Assembly (NCBI GenBank): GCA_035560815.1
Contig: DATMYR010000027.1
Location: forward strand, 24,305 to 88,304
Reading direction: 5' to 3'
Source: UBA5314 sp035560815
GTDB lineage: Bacteria; Bacillota; Syntrophomonadia; Syntrophomonadales; Syntrophomonadaceae
Length of the DNA: 64,000 nucleotides
In this document: positions 1-7,972 of the stretch, piece after piece
How positions within the stretch are numbered: position 1 is the first letter of the stretch
How the letters are laid out: each line of letters starts with the position of its first letter
Position numbers and translations under genes: made by a program
The notes under the pieces: model-generated
The model's database searches: none
What the model was told of the DNA's origin: nothing
The model's input: the letters and a program-made list of their open reading frames with translations, nothing else

Positions 1-22
1 TAAACACGAGGAGGCGGTTGGT

Positions 23-817
23 TTGACGAGGCATTCCAGAGAACTGAGCAGGACTGGTGTTTATCACATCATGTTAAGAGGCAATGAACGAAAAAATATT
101 TATTTGGACGATGAAGATAAACAGCGATTTCTGGAAGATATTGAACACAAACATAAGGACAAAGATTTTTCGATCTATGCATACTGTTTGATGGACAATC
201 ATGCATATCTTCTTATTAATACAAAAAACCAAGATTTGGCCTCTATCATGAAGAGTATAGCGGTTCGCTATGCCACCTATTATAACTGGAAACATAGCAG
301 AGTCGGACATGTATTTCAAGACCGGTTTAAAAGCGAGCCGATTGAGGATGACCAATACTTGCTGGCTGCTGTTCGTTACATACATAACAATCCTGTAAAA
401 GCTATGATGGTAAAAAAACCAGCAGACTACAAATGGAGTAGCTACTTAGATTATTTCCGTCCTCCACAGTACATCTTGTTGGATATCGGTTTTGTATTAG
501 GAATGATCGCTGATGATCGGAAAAGTGCATTGAGAGAATTTGAACGATTTTCCTTAGATTTGGATGATGCTTGTTTTATTGACTACGATAATGAAACGTT
601 TATTCGTACGGCAGATGAAGGAAGAGAATATCTCTTAAATTATCTTAGAACTCAAGGTTGGAAAATTGACCAGATTAAACAAGATAAGCAATTACGAACT
701 GAGATAATTAATCATTTAAGAACAAATACAAGATTATCGCAGCGAATAATCGCTAAGCTACTCGGTGTAGATAAAAGTGTGGTTGAAAAGGTGAGACAAA
801 TCAAAAACGGGCAATAG
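23..817 (+). CDS. REP-associated (RAYT-type) HUH transposase, IS200-like
   Basis: 264 aa. RAYT proteins are single-copy relatives of IS200/IS605 Y1 transposases that nick short palindromic repeats. The family frame is visible: the N-terminal beta strand with LRGNERK, the metal-site region MDNHAYLLI (residues 58-66), the basic HVFQDRFKS block, and the catalytic-tyrosine helix RYIHNNPVKA with Tyr119. A helix-turn-helix-like C-terminus (about 230-262) is typical of the subgroup. The metal motif should be His-X-His but reads His60-Ala-Tyr62, so activity is doubtful. The TTG start at 23 sits 8 nt after GAGGAGG. The gene is richer in A+T than the core genes. A REP-like repeat overlaps its stop, and a truncated second copy of its 5' end lies at 1825. 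Confidence 0.88.
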   Translation: MTRHSRELSRTGVYHIMLRGNERKNIYLDDEDKQRFLEDIEHKHKDKDFSIYAYCLMDNHAYLLINTKNQDLASIMKSIAVRYATYYNWKHSRVGHVFQDRFKSEPIEDDQYLLAAVRYIHNNPVKAMMVKKPADYKWSSYLDYFRPPQYILLDIGFVLGMIADDRKSALREFERFSLDLDDACFIDYDNETFIRTADEGREYLLNYLRTQGWKIDQIKQDKQLRTEIINHLRTNTRLSQRIIAKLLGVDKSVVEKVRQIKNGQ

Positions 818-833
818 AACCGTCCCCATGCCC
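810..833. repeat. Left arm of 24-bp REP-like inverted repeat
   Basis: This segment, spanning the transposase stop, matches the reverse complement of 1793-1816 with one mismatch. The core reads AGAACCGTCCCCATGCCC. Related GGGACGGTTCT-type motifs recur at 43883-43983 and, partly, at 3187-3197. REP-like palindromes next to a RAYT gene are the expected substrate of such an enzyme; the substrate link is inference. Confidence 0.8.
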
Positions 834-1328
834 CGCGATGATATCATTAACTCCACCGCAGCCTTGAGCCAGGTTCTGGTCCGCACTGGACCTGATAACG
901 ACCAGACCTTCTACGTCTACGGTCTGGGGCTGATCGGGGAACAGAGCGGAACAGATTACAAAGTCCACCACTATGACCGGCGCGGAAGCACGGTTATGCT
1001 GACCGATCTAACCGGAGCTGTAACAGACAGTTACCAGTATGGACGGTGAACTCCTGAACCATACCGGCTCTAGCACTACACCATTTCTCTATAACAGTCA
1101 GGCTGGTATAATGACCGACGGCAACGGGCTGTATTACATGCGCGCCAGGTATTATAGTCCGGAGATTAAGAGGTTTGTATCGCGGGATAGTAAGTTAGGG
1201 AATATTATCGATCCGAAGAGTTTGGATTTGTATGCTTATTGTAATAACAACCCCGTCAATCAATTTGTATTGCTTCTAATGAAGCAAAAAAAGCTATTGA
1301 TAAATACATAGATAGTAAATGTAAATAA
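834..1328 (+). pseudogene. rhs gene remnant: frameshifted YD-repeat core and C-terminal tip
   Basis: This is the 3' end of an RHS/YD-repeat polymorphic toxin gene. Translation from 834 gives typical RHS core residues (YVYGLGLIGEQ, HYDRRGSTVMLTD). At about 1040 the frame breaks where YGxxGELL is expected, which fits loss of about 5 nt. The second frame carries the hallmark end of the core, YYMRARYYSPEIKRFVSRD and YAYCNNNPVN (to about 1260). After that a third frame, 1263-1328, encodes 21 residues ending SNEAKKAIDKYIDSKCK and a stop. The original toxin domain therefore appears to have been deleted to its last few codons. The remnant starts exactly at the REP-like repeat and has no 5' part. Confidence 0.75.
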
Positions 1329-1340
1329 AGGAGATATAAT

Positions 1341-1790
1341 ATGCAAGATAGAGACCCTAATACCAAAAAGAAGACGCTTACATATTTCTTTTCGCTTTTC
1401 GTGATGTTTTCAGGAGCTAGCTTGTTTGTACTGGCAGCTGAACCTGACCAGAAATTGTGGGCTTTAAGAAATATATCAACTTTGGCTGTTGCTTTCTTGG
1501 GAATCGTTCTTTCATATAATTTTAAGCAGGACAAAGTTATTATCAGATTTCTGAAATTTACACTGGGTCTTACTGTTATAGTCCTAATTTGCCATTTTGT
1601 TAAATATCTTAGCATATTAACGCTAGTCTTTGTGTACACAGGAGCATTTTGGGCATTTTCTACGAATAAGATACGAATTAATTTTGAGGAAAGAAAAAGT
1701 CTTATTAATGAAATTGAGGAGAGAAAACGTCTTAATAATCTTAAACACGATAGTGAGATCATTGCATCAAAGTCCGATAATAACGAATAG
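1341..1790 (+). CDS. Four-helix membrane protein, possible orphan Rhs immunity protein
   Basis: 149 aa, function not recognised. Four hydrophobic segments are visible at about residues 12-33, 43-62, 70-88 and 90-108. A charged tail rich in Glu, Lys and Arg follows (EERKSLINEIEERKRL) and is likely a coiled coil in the cytoplasm. The start is 12 bp after the stop of the rhs tip, behind AAAGGAG. That is the usual place of the immunity gene of an Rhs toxin, hence the suggestion; there is no motif-level proof. The region is A+T-rich compared with the rhs core. The gene lies inside the 24-bp inverted repeat pair. Confidence 0.6.
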   Translation: MQDRDPNTKKKTLTYFFSLFVMFSGASLFVLAAEPDQKLWALRNISTLAVAFLGIVLSYNFKQDKVIIRFLKFTLGLTVIVLICHFVKYLSILTLVFVYTGAFWAFSTNKIRINFEERKSLINEIEERKRLNNLKHDSEIIASKSDNNE

Positions 1791-1792
1791 GA

Positions 1793-1816
1793 GGGCATGG
1801 GGACGGTTCTTTTGCC
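1793..1816. repeat. Right arm of 24-bp REP-like inverted repeat
   Basis: Reverse-complement partner of 810-833, starting just after the stop of the four-helix membrane gene. Together the two arms enclose about 960 bp holding the rhs remnant and that gene. Confidence 0.8.
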
Positions 1817-1824
1817 TGTTAACC

Positions 1825-1919
1825 TAAACACGAGGAGGCGGTTGGTTTGACGAGGCATTCTAGAGAACTGAGCAGGACCGTATCTATCAAATCATGTTAA
1901 GAGGCAATGAACGAAAAAA
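1825..1919 (+). pseudogene. Truncated second copy of the RAYT transposase 5' end
   Basis: About 95 bp nearly identical to positions 1-97, including the Shine-Dalgarno GAGGAGG and the TTG start. There are a few substitutions and a 2-nt deletion near 1879 that shifts the frame. Homology stops at ACGAAAAAA. It is a remnant of a duplicated or rearranged transposase locus. Confidence 0.85.
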
Positions 1920-1989
1920 GACAGTGTCAAGGAGATGGGCTTAACGATAACAAGGTCCAAATTATATAAGGTTGGGAGGCAAAGTAAAA

Positions 1990-3120
1990 ATGAAATTAGG
2001 GAGTTTCGTTCAAAGAAAAGCCTTATGGCTTGCATGGCTAGCATTATTTTTATTTGTTTTCATTACTCCGGTTTCGGCTGCTACCTATACATATGATGAT
2101 TTGGGAAGGTTAATTTCTGTTACGACCACCAGCGGTCCAAGCTGCACCTATACCTATGACGCCGGGGGGAACATCCTGAGCGTAACGAACCAGGCATCCC
2201 TGGCCCTAGTATCTTCAAACCCTCAAAACCAGGCTTTGAATATTCCGGTCGATCAAACGATTGAAATTCACTTTAATAAGAATATTGAACAGGATGTGAA
2301 CTTTGCCGTAATCAGCTTGATGGCGGGGCAGGATTCTATATCAATTGCGAATTCTGTGTATGCAGAGACCCTTATTATCAATCCAGTCAGCAACCTGTTA
2401 CAAAGCACAGTTTATGATCTCCATGTTCCTGTTGGAGCCGTGAAAACAGCATCAGGAACCCAATCGAACAGCGATATCACATTACAGTTTACGACGGTTG
2501 CACCGGGGCTGAACATGATTGCCAGCGACCCGGTTAATAACGCCACCGGTGTTCCGGTTAGCAAGACCATCACTGTAACATTCAGTCAAGAAGTTCAAGC
2601 TGGTGATAACTATGCGAATATCAGTCTAACCTGTGGAGGTCAAACCGTAGCCGCCAGTAACAGCCTGGCAGACAGCCTACTTGCTGTTGATCCGGTTGGT
2701 GACCTGGCAGAAAATACGTCTTATACATTAACTATTCCGGCTGGTGCGGTAAAAAATCTATCTGGAGCCCTATCCAACAGTGACATCACGGTAGAGTTTA
2801 CAACGCTTGCGTCAGGACTTAACATGACTGCCAGCGACCCGGCTAATAATTCCACCGGTGTACCTGTTAGTCAGACCATCACTGTGACCTTTAATCAAAA
2901 CATCCAGACAGGCGATAATTATGCTGGTATTAGTCTGACCTGCGGAGGTCAACCGGTGAGTACCACCAATAGCATTGCTGGCAGTGTACTAACTGTAGAT
3001 CCGGCTAGCGATTTAACCGGTAATACAGCTTATGTATTGTCTATTCCTACCAGTGCTCTGAAGAACATAGACAGTAGCAGTTCAAGTTCGGAAATAAACG
3101 TTCAATTTACTACAGTATAA
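1990..3120 (+). CDS. Secreted YD-repeat and triple Ig-like (Big_5/SbsA type) protein
   Basis: 376 aa from ATG 1990, which lies 10 nt after GGAGG; the TTG at 1972 lies at the edge of that ribosome-binding site and is unlikely to be used. An N-terminal signal peptide (basic MKLGSFVQRKA, a hydrophobic stretch, then a VSAA cleavage-type site near residue 30) directs export. One YD-repeat unit follows (TYTYDDLGRL, TYTYDAGGN). Then come three Ig-like domains, each with NPxxxAxxxPV near the start and a QFTTV/EFTTL end. Domains two and three repeat at DNA level with a period of 309 bp. The protein ends right after the third domain with no anchor, so it is probably secreted or surface-associated. It may be the cut-off N-terminus of a longer Rhs-like protein. 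Function unknown. Confidence 0.8.
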   Translation: MKLGSFVQRKALWLAWLALFLFVFITPVSAATYTYDDLGRLISVTTTSGPSCTYTYDAGGNILSVTNQASLALVSSNPQNQALNIPVDQTIEIHFNKNIEQDVNFAVISLMAGQDSISIANSVYAETLIINPVSNLLQSTVYDLHVPVGAVKTASGTQSNSDITLQFTTVAPGLNMIASDPVNNATGVPVSKTITVTFSQEVQAGDNYANISLTCGGQTVAASNSLADSLLAVDPVGDLAENTSYTLTIPAGAVKNLSGALSNSDITVEFTTLASGLNMTASDPANNSTGVPVSQTITVTFNQNIQTGDNYAGISLTCGGQPVSTTNSIAGSVLTVDPASDLTGNTAYVLSIPTSALKNIDSSSSSSEINVQFTTV

Positions 3121-3218
3121 TTGGACAATAATACCGCCAGGCTTTCTCCGCGGGTATGATTCACCGTATTTTTAGCCAAGCTAAAAGGGACGGTTTGAGT
3201 ATCTGACGGAAGGAGCAA

Positions 3219-3923
3219 ATGATCTTGGCAGATGAACCAAATGTGGATCAGAATCAGGAAAGCAGTAAGGTGGATACCCTAAAAGAACTGGGGCAGATGA
3301 ATGTACCGGCTTATAAAAGCGACATTCATTGCCTGACCATAGCCGGCCAGGTGGAAGGGCACATGGTTTTGCCTCCCCAAAATAAGACTACGAAATATGA
3401 ACATATCATACCCCAACTGGTTGCTATCGAAGAGAACCCCAACATTAAAGGACTACTGGTCATTTTAAATACGGTGGGGGGAGATGTGGAAGCCGGTCTA
3501 GCCTTGGCAGAAATGATTGCCAGTCTATCCAAGCCAACTGTTTCTATCGTAATGGGAGGCGGACATTCTATAGGATCCAGCATTGCGGTCAGCGCTCACT
3601 ATTCTTTCATCGCCCCCACAGCAACGATGACCATCCATCCCATCCGTTTATCCGGTCTGGTCATCGGCGTTCCTCAAACATATGAATATCTGGATAAAAT
3701 GCAGGACCGGGTAGTGCGTTTCAATATAGAGCATTCTAATATCACCGAAGAACGCTTCCGGGAACTGATGTTTAAAACAGGAGATCTGGCCCGAGATATC
3801 GGTACTGTACTGGTGGGCAAGGATGCTGTGGATTGCGGTTTGATTGATGAAGTGGGTGGAATTAAGGAAGCTGTGAGTAAATTAAATCAAATGAAATCAG
3901 CCAACGGGGGATTGGTGCAATGA
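3219..3923 (+). CDS. tepA: ClpP-like serine protease, TepA/YmfB family
   Basis: 234 aa. A cytoplasmic ClpP-fold protein of the TepA group, proposed in Bacillus to assist protein translocation and spore-related processes. The ClpP core runs about residues 40-215: LVILNTVGGDVEAGLA, the nucleophile region GGGHSIGSSIAV, and the histidine region MTIHPIR. Its gene directly precedes ylzJ and ftsK/spoIIIE, as ymfB does in Bacillus subtilis. The ATG at 3219 is only 3 nt from AGGAG; TTG at 3225 has better spacing (9 nt) and may be the true start. The stop overlaps ylzJ by 4 nt. Confidence 0.88.
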   Translation: MILADEPNVDQNQESSKVDTLKELGQMNVPAYKSDIHCLTIAGQVEGHMVLPPQNKTTKYEHIIPQLVAIEENPNIKGLLVILNTVGGDVEAGLALAEMIASLSKPTVSIVMGGGHSIGSSIAVSAHYSFIAPTATMTIHPIRLSGLVIGVPQTYEYLDKMQDRVVRFNIEHSNITEERFRELMFKTGDLARDIGTVLVGKDAVDCGLIDEVGGIKEAVSKLNQMKSANGGLVQ

Positions 3924-4135
3924 TTTTTTACCTGCCGGAGGATCAAGCCTATCTGGAAAACGAAAAAACACCGGAACGGCGTTATTTCCAGTTGCCCTCC
4001 GGTGGTCTGGTAGCTGCTGAAGTCTGGCAACCGGATCAAATGAGGGTAGTGCAGGTAATCAGCACCGACCCCCAGGATTTCCTTCATTCGGACCTTCAGC
4101 CCGGAAGTATCCTGCGTTTAAAACCTGACTTGTAG
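3920..4135 (+). CDS. ylzJ: YlzJ-like small protein
   Basis: 71 aa, soluble, function unknown. It overlaps tepA by ATGA, so the two are translationally coupled. Size, position between tepA and ftsK/spoIIIE, and the pattern RYFQLPSGGLVAAEVWQPDQ fit the YlzJ family of Firmicutes. No catalytic motif is visible. Confidence 0.75.
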   Translation: MIFYLPEDQAYLENEKTPERRYFQLPSGGLVAAEVWQPDQMRVVQVISTDPQDFLHSDLQPGSILRLKPDL

Positions 4136-4180
4136 AAGTAGTTGACGGGCTTATTTCATCTGAATGTTTTCTGGAATTTG

Positions 4181-4217
4181 AAATTTCCACAGCCTTTTTA
4201 AGGTGTGGAAATTTTTG
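4181..4217 (+). terminator. Rho-independent terminator after ylzJ
   Basis: AAATTTCCACAGCC pairs with GGTGTGGAAATTT across a short loop and is followed by Ts. It ends the tepA-ylzJ transcript. Confidence 0.85.
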
Positions 4218-4246
4218 TTTCGTTTAGGAACATTGCGTTATCTCTG

Positions 4247-4255
4247 TGCTATAAT
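4247..4255 (+). promoter_or_regulatory. Extended -10 promoter upstream of ftsK
   Basis: TGCTATAAT is an extended -10 hexamer; no good -35 lies 16-18 nt upstream. The same TGTGCTATAAT string occurs at 10756-10765. The roughly 230 nt to the short ORF at 4486 hold no recognised gene or RNA motif. Confidence 0.5.
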
Positions 4256-4485
4256 GGATTGAGCGAAAAATGGCGATCTAGGATGCCTTCCAGCGGCCCT
4301 GAATGGTATTTTCCCAACACCTATCCTGTGCCAGCCCGGCTTCTTCCTTTCTGCTTATAGGACAGGTACTGGCAGTCCCCGGTGCCCATGTCATATTCTC
4401 TGAAAACATACTACCTGTCAACTATCGCTTATGCTCTTGCTCATTAGCAAAGCAGCTAAGCTTTTCTTTAGGCAGGAGGAGGAAA

Positions 4486-4572
4486 ATGGCAACGCTAGGA
4501 GAAGTAATTCTACGGGACGTTTCTGTGTTTAACAGGGTGGAACATGAACTGGTAGCTTCCGGATGGAGATGA
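4486..4572 (+). CDS. Possible 28-residue leader ORF ahead of ftsK
   Basis: A short reading frame with a very strong Shine-Dalgarno (AGGAGGAGG at 4474-4482) encodes MATLGEVILRDVSVFNRV and a short tail. It stops 2 nt before the proposed ftsK ATG at 4575, an arrangement that suits translational coupling. No similarity is recognised. It could also be a non-functional read-in; the strong ribosome-binding site is the main support. Confidence 0.4.
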   Translation: MATLGEVILRDVSVFNRVEHELVASGWR

Positions 4573-4574
4573 CG

Positions 4575-6821
4575 ATGAGCGGAAGAGTCAGGACAAGAAA
4601 AAAGGACAAAAAATCGGTGGACATCTCTGTAGCAGGGAAGCAGGAAGCCAAGCAGCGCACCCTGGGACTGGAAGTATTGTCCATTATTCTATTTATGATG
4701 GCTATTTTTCTCTACCTGGGTTTGAAAAAGTTTCAGGGGCTGCCCCAGGACACTCAATTCCTTGGTATTATTGGAACTTATATAATGAAGGGATTGGGGT
4801 CGATACTGGGGGAAGGCACCTTCCTGCTGGTGTTTTTCTTGCTTTTCTGGTCCATTCATATTGGTTTTGAGAAACGACTGTGGTCGGTGCGAATGAATGG
4901 AACCGCCGTATTTCTCCTGGCCGTGCTGCTGGGAATGAGTCTCTATGGCATCCCCAAAGGGCTAGATGCCTGGAATGCCGGCCGTCAGGGAATGGGCGGG
5001 GGCTATATGGGAGGGACTCTTGGGTATGTCCTGGGACGCATGATCGGGGAAATCGGATCGCTGATCGTATTGATCCTGTCTCTGGTTGTCTCTCTGGTCT
5101 ATATGATCAACCGGCCTCCAGCGGAGATCGCGCGCTGGCTCTTCATGCGCAGCCGGCAGCTTAAACAATACCTGGACAAACACATGTATTATGAGAGCCA
5201 GGAACCGGTGGAAGCAGCGGCTTCCGCTCTAGACAAACCATTGATCATTAATGGCGCAGGACCGCCTCTTTCTCCTGTCGAAAGCCTGCCTGAGAACAAA
5301 GAGCAGCGGGCCATCACGGATCCGGTTTATGAATTCGCCCGCCCGGCAGCCGTGGCAGAACCTGTGGTGAAGCCAGTCCTGCGGGCCGTGACCAGGGATG
5401 GAGTAATTCCTTACCAGAAACCTCCGCTGGATCTCTTAAGCAATATTCGCAGTGAAAGAAGCATTGACAAGAAAAACATTCGTGAGAGCATTGCGGTCTT
5501 GGAAGACACCTTTGCCAGTTTCGGTATCATCGTCAAGGTGAACCAAGTGAGCTGCGGGCCTGCTGTTACTCGTTACGAGCTTACTCCAGCGCCCGGTGTG
5601 AAAGTAAGTAAGATTTTGAGCCTGACCGATGACTTGCAGTTGAATCTGGCAGCACCGGGCATTCGCCTGGAAGCGCCCATTCCCGGGAAATCAGCTGTGG
5701 GGATTGAAGTGCCCAACAGCAAAATCCTTAGTGTGGGTTTACGGCAGTTGCTTTCCGCCCCGGCCTTTAAAAAAATTAACAGCCCATTGGCTTTTGCTCT
5801 GGGCGAGGATATTACGGGAAATCCGGTAGTGGCTCACTTAACTGAGCTGCCTCACGCACTAATTGCAGGTTCCACCGGTTCGGGAAAAAGTGTATGCTTA
5901 AATTGTATTATCATGAGTTTTTTATATAATGCCACTCCGGAAGAACTTAAACTGGTGTTTATTGATCCCAAGATGGTTGAATTGACCGTTTATAACGGCA
6001 TTCCCCATCTATTGACGCCGGTGGTTACCAATCCCAAGCGGGCTGCCCAGATTCTCCGCTGGATGGTTAATGAAATGGAAAAGCGCTACCGGCTTTTTGC
6101 TGAAAAAAGCGTTCGCGATATTCAACGATACAATCAAGTTGTCAAGGAGAAGCTTCCATATATAGTAATCATAATTGATGAACTGGCTGACCTTATGATG
6201 GTGTCCCCGGTGGAAGTGGAGGATGCTATCTGCCGGTTGGCTCAGATGGCCAGGGCAGCCGGTATGCACTTAATTGTAGCAACTCAGCGGCCTTCTGTTG
6301 ATGTAGTAACCGGCATTATCAAGGCCAATATTCCTTCCCGGGTAGCCTTTTCCGTGTCTTCCCAGGCTGATTCCAGGACCATTCTGGATATGGGTGGTGC
6401 GGAGAAATTATTGGGCAAAGGGGATATGCTCTTTTTCCCGGTAGGTGCGGTCAAGCCTTATCGCGTACAAGGAGCCTATGTCTCAGACCTGGAAATCGAA
6501 AATACGGTTCAATTTATCCGGGAGCAGTCGGAGGGACTTCCAGAGGAAGATGCCTTTGCAGAAGTCGGCCTGCAGATGGATGAAATGGAGGACAGTGACG
6601 ACTTGTTCTGGGATGCAGTGGGCGTTTTCGTTGAAACCCGTAAAGCATCGGTTTCCCTATTGCAGAGGAAGTTGCGGGTGGGATACGCCCGTGCCGCTCG
6701 TCTGGTGGACTTAATGGAAGATCGGGGTATGGTGTCTCCCCTGGATAATAATAAGAAGCGGGAAGTCTTAATCGACAGTGATCAACTGGAAAAACTCCTG
6801 GAGCATAACCGGATGGTATAG
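4575..6821 (+). CDS. ftsK: DNA translocase FtsK/SpoIIIE
   Basis: 748 aa from ATG 4575 (GGAG 7 nt upstream; ATGs at 4563 and 4569 are alternatives). It pumps DNA through the closing septum during division or sporulation. The N-terminus has about four membrane segments (residues 30-200), then a linker and the FtsK alpha/beta motor. Walker A GSTGSGKS is near residue 431. Walker B is YIVIIIDELADLMM, followed by the ATQRPSVDVVTG loop. The C-terminal gamma winged helix (QRKLRVGYARAARLVDLME) would read polar DNA sequences. Length is normal for SpoIIIE. Preceded by tepA-ylzJ. Confidence 0.97.
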   Translation: MSGRVRTRKKDKKSVDISVAGKQEAKQRTLGLEVLSIILFMMAIFLYLGLKKFQGLPQDTQFLGIIGTYIMKGLGSILGEGTFLLVFFLLFWSIHIGFEKRLWSVRMNGTAVFLLAVLLGMSLYGIPKGLDAWNAGRQGMGGGYMGGTLGYVLGRMIGEIGSLIVLILSLVVSLVYMINRPPAEIARWLFMRSRQLKQYLDKHMYYESQEPVEAAASALDKPLIINGAGPPLSPVESLPENKEQRAITDPVYEFARPAAVAEPVVKPVLRAVTRDGVIPYQKPPLDLLSNIRSERSIDKKNIRESIAVLEDTFASFGIIVKVNQVSCGPAVTRYELTPAPGVKVSKILSLTDDLQLNLAAPGIRLEAPIPGKSAVGIEVPNSKILSVGLRQLLSAPAFKKINSPLAFALGEDITGNPVVAHLTELPHALIAGSTGSGKSVCLNCIIMSFLYNATPEELKLVFIDPKMVELTVYNGIPHLLTPVVTNPKRAAQILRWMVNEMEKRYRLFAEKSVRDIQRYNQVVKEKLPYIVIIIDELADLMMVSPVEVEDAICRLAQMARAAGMHLIVATQRPSVDVVTGIIKANIPSRVAFSVSSQADSRTILDMGGAEKLLGKGDMLFFPVGAVKPYRVQGAYVSDLEIENTVQFIREQSEGLPEEDAFAEVGLQMDEMEDSDDLFWDAVGVFVETRKASVSLLQRKLRVGYARAARLVDLMEDRGMVSPLDNNKKREVLIDSDQLEKLLEHNRMV

Positions 6822-6852
6822 TTGAATCAGACCTGATGGGGGAGTGGAAAAA

Positions 6853-7812
6853 ATGAGACTGACTGCCAGGGAAAAGGAGATCCTGGAATTTATAAAAAAG
6901 CACCCCATGATATCTCAAGATGACTTGGGAGCTCATTTTGGGATTACTCGGTCATCCGCCGCCGTACATATATCCAACCTTATGAAAAAAGGTGCCATCA
7001 TGGGCAAAGGCTATGTGGTGAATGAGCAGGTCTCTATCGTAGTGATCGGCCGAGCTTATTTACAGATAGACATACGGGGCGGACCAGAGGGAGTAAAAAT
7101 CGATCTTAACTTTCAAGGTTTTGCTCTGAACAGTTGTAGATCCCTGCGTGGATTGGGTTTGGATGTAAAGGTTATCACCGTTGTGGGCAACGACGCTCTG
7201 GCCTCTGAGTTGGTGGAGGAATTGCAGCAGGGTGAAGCCGATATTGCCAGTCTATTTCGTCATCCTGAGAAACGGAGCACCCGCCGCGTATTTATCAATG
7301 ACGTTCTGGCTCATGAAGAAGGCTTTAGTATGGAAGACTATTCTCAGGCTTTTACACAAAAGGAATGGGTGGCGGTAAATTGCCAGTGGTTGATTTTGGA
7401 GCCAATATTCAAAGATTTCGTCTATCGCAAATGGATGGAAAAGGATGTCGACCGCCTGCCGAGTATATGTACTTGCTTAACAGTGGGTTCCGCAGCCCAA
7501 ATGCCTGAATACTTATCTCGTTTTTCGGTGCTGGTGGTTGGGGTAGAAGAAGGCTCCCAGATTGAAACATGTGCAGAACGCCTAGCCGAATTAATGCATG
7601 AGGGATATGCACTGGTTTGTGATGGGGATAACCAGCTATTATATGTGCAGGATGGTTCTCTGGTGGAATTTCCCCTGTTACCCAATCAGAAGTTCAACCT
7701 TGATACGGCTTTACCTTATCTGTTAGGGGGGTTGGTTTATGGGTTGTCTTGCGGATACAATATGCGACAAGCAGTGCGGATGGCGGTGGGAGCCGCTTGC
7801 AGCAGTTCCTAG
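6853..7812 (+). CDS. Winged-helix protein with degenerate PfkB-type sugar kinase domain
   Basis: 319 aa. Residues 1-55 form a MarR/LexA-like winged helix (LTAREKEILEFIKK, RSSAAVHISNLMKKG). The rest follows the PfkB/ribokinase fold as in transcription-factor-fused pseudouridine kinases: VVIGRAYLQIDI at the start and RGLGLDVKVITVVGNDA. The anion-hole/catalytic motif GAGD, normally before the last helices, is missing; the aligned stretch reads FNLDTALPYLLGG. It may therefore be a ligand-sensing regulator without kinase activity. Start ATG 6853 follows GGGGGAG; GTG 6844 lies inside that site. It is 31 nt after ftsK and likely cotranscribed. Confidence 0.75.
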   Translation: MRLTAREKEILEFIKKHPMISQDDLGAHFGITRSSAAVHISNLMKKGAIMGKGYVVNEQVSIVVIGRAYLQIDIRGGPEGVKIDLNFQGFALNSCRSLRGLGLDVKVITVVGNDALASELVEELQQGEADIASLFRHPEKRSTRRVFINDVLAHEEGFSMEDYSQAFTQKEWVAVNCQWLILEPIFKDFVYRKWMEKDVDRLPSICTCLTVGSAAQMPEYLSRFSVLVVGVEEGSQIETCAERLAELMHEGYALVCDGDNQLLYVQDGSLVEFPLLPNQKFNLDTALPYLLGGLVYGLSCGYNMRQAVRMAVGAACSSS

Positions 7813-7972
7813 GGAATGGATACCAACAGACTGGAAAGCGGGCAGCATTTGGCCGCGGAGGTCTGCCACTTCGATGGTGGGAGAAATCAGTGATTTGAAG
7901 GTTTTAGCTTAATATTGGGATAGATATCTTAGATGGTGTCGTAGACAACCCGGGCAGGGAGTGATATTGACG

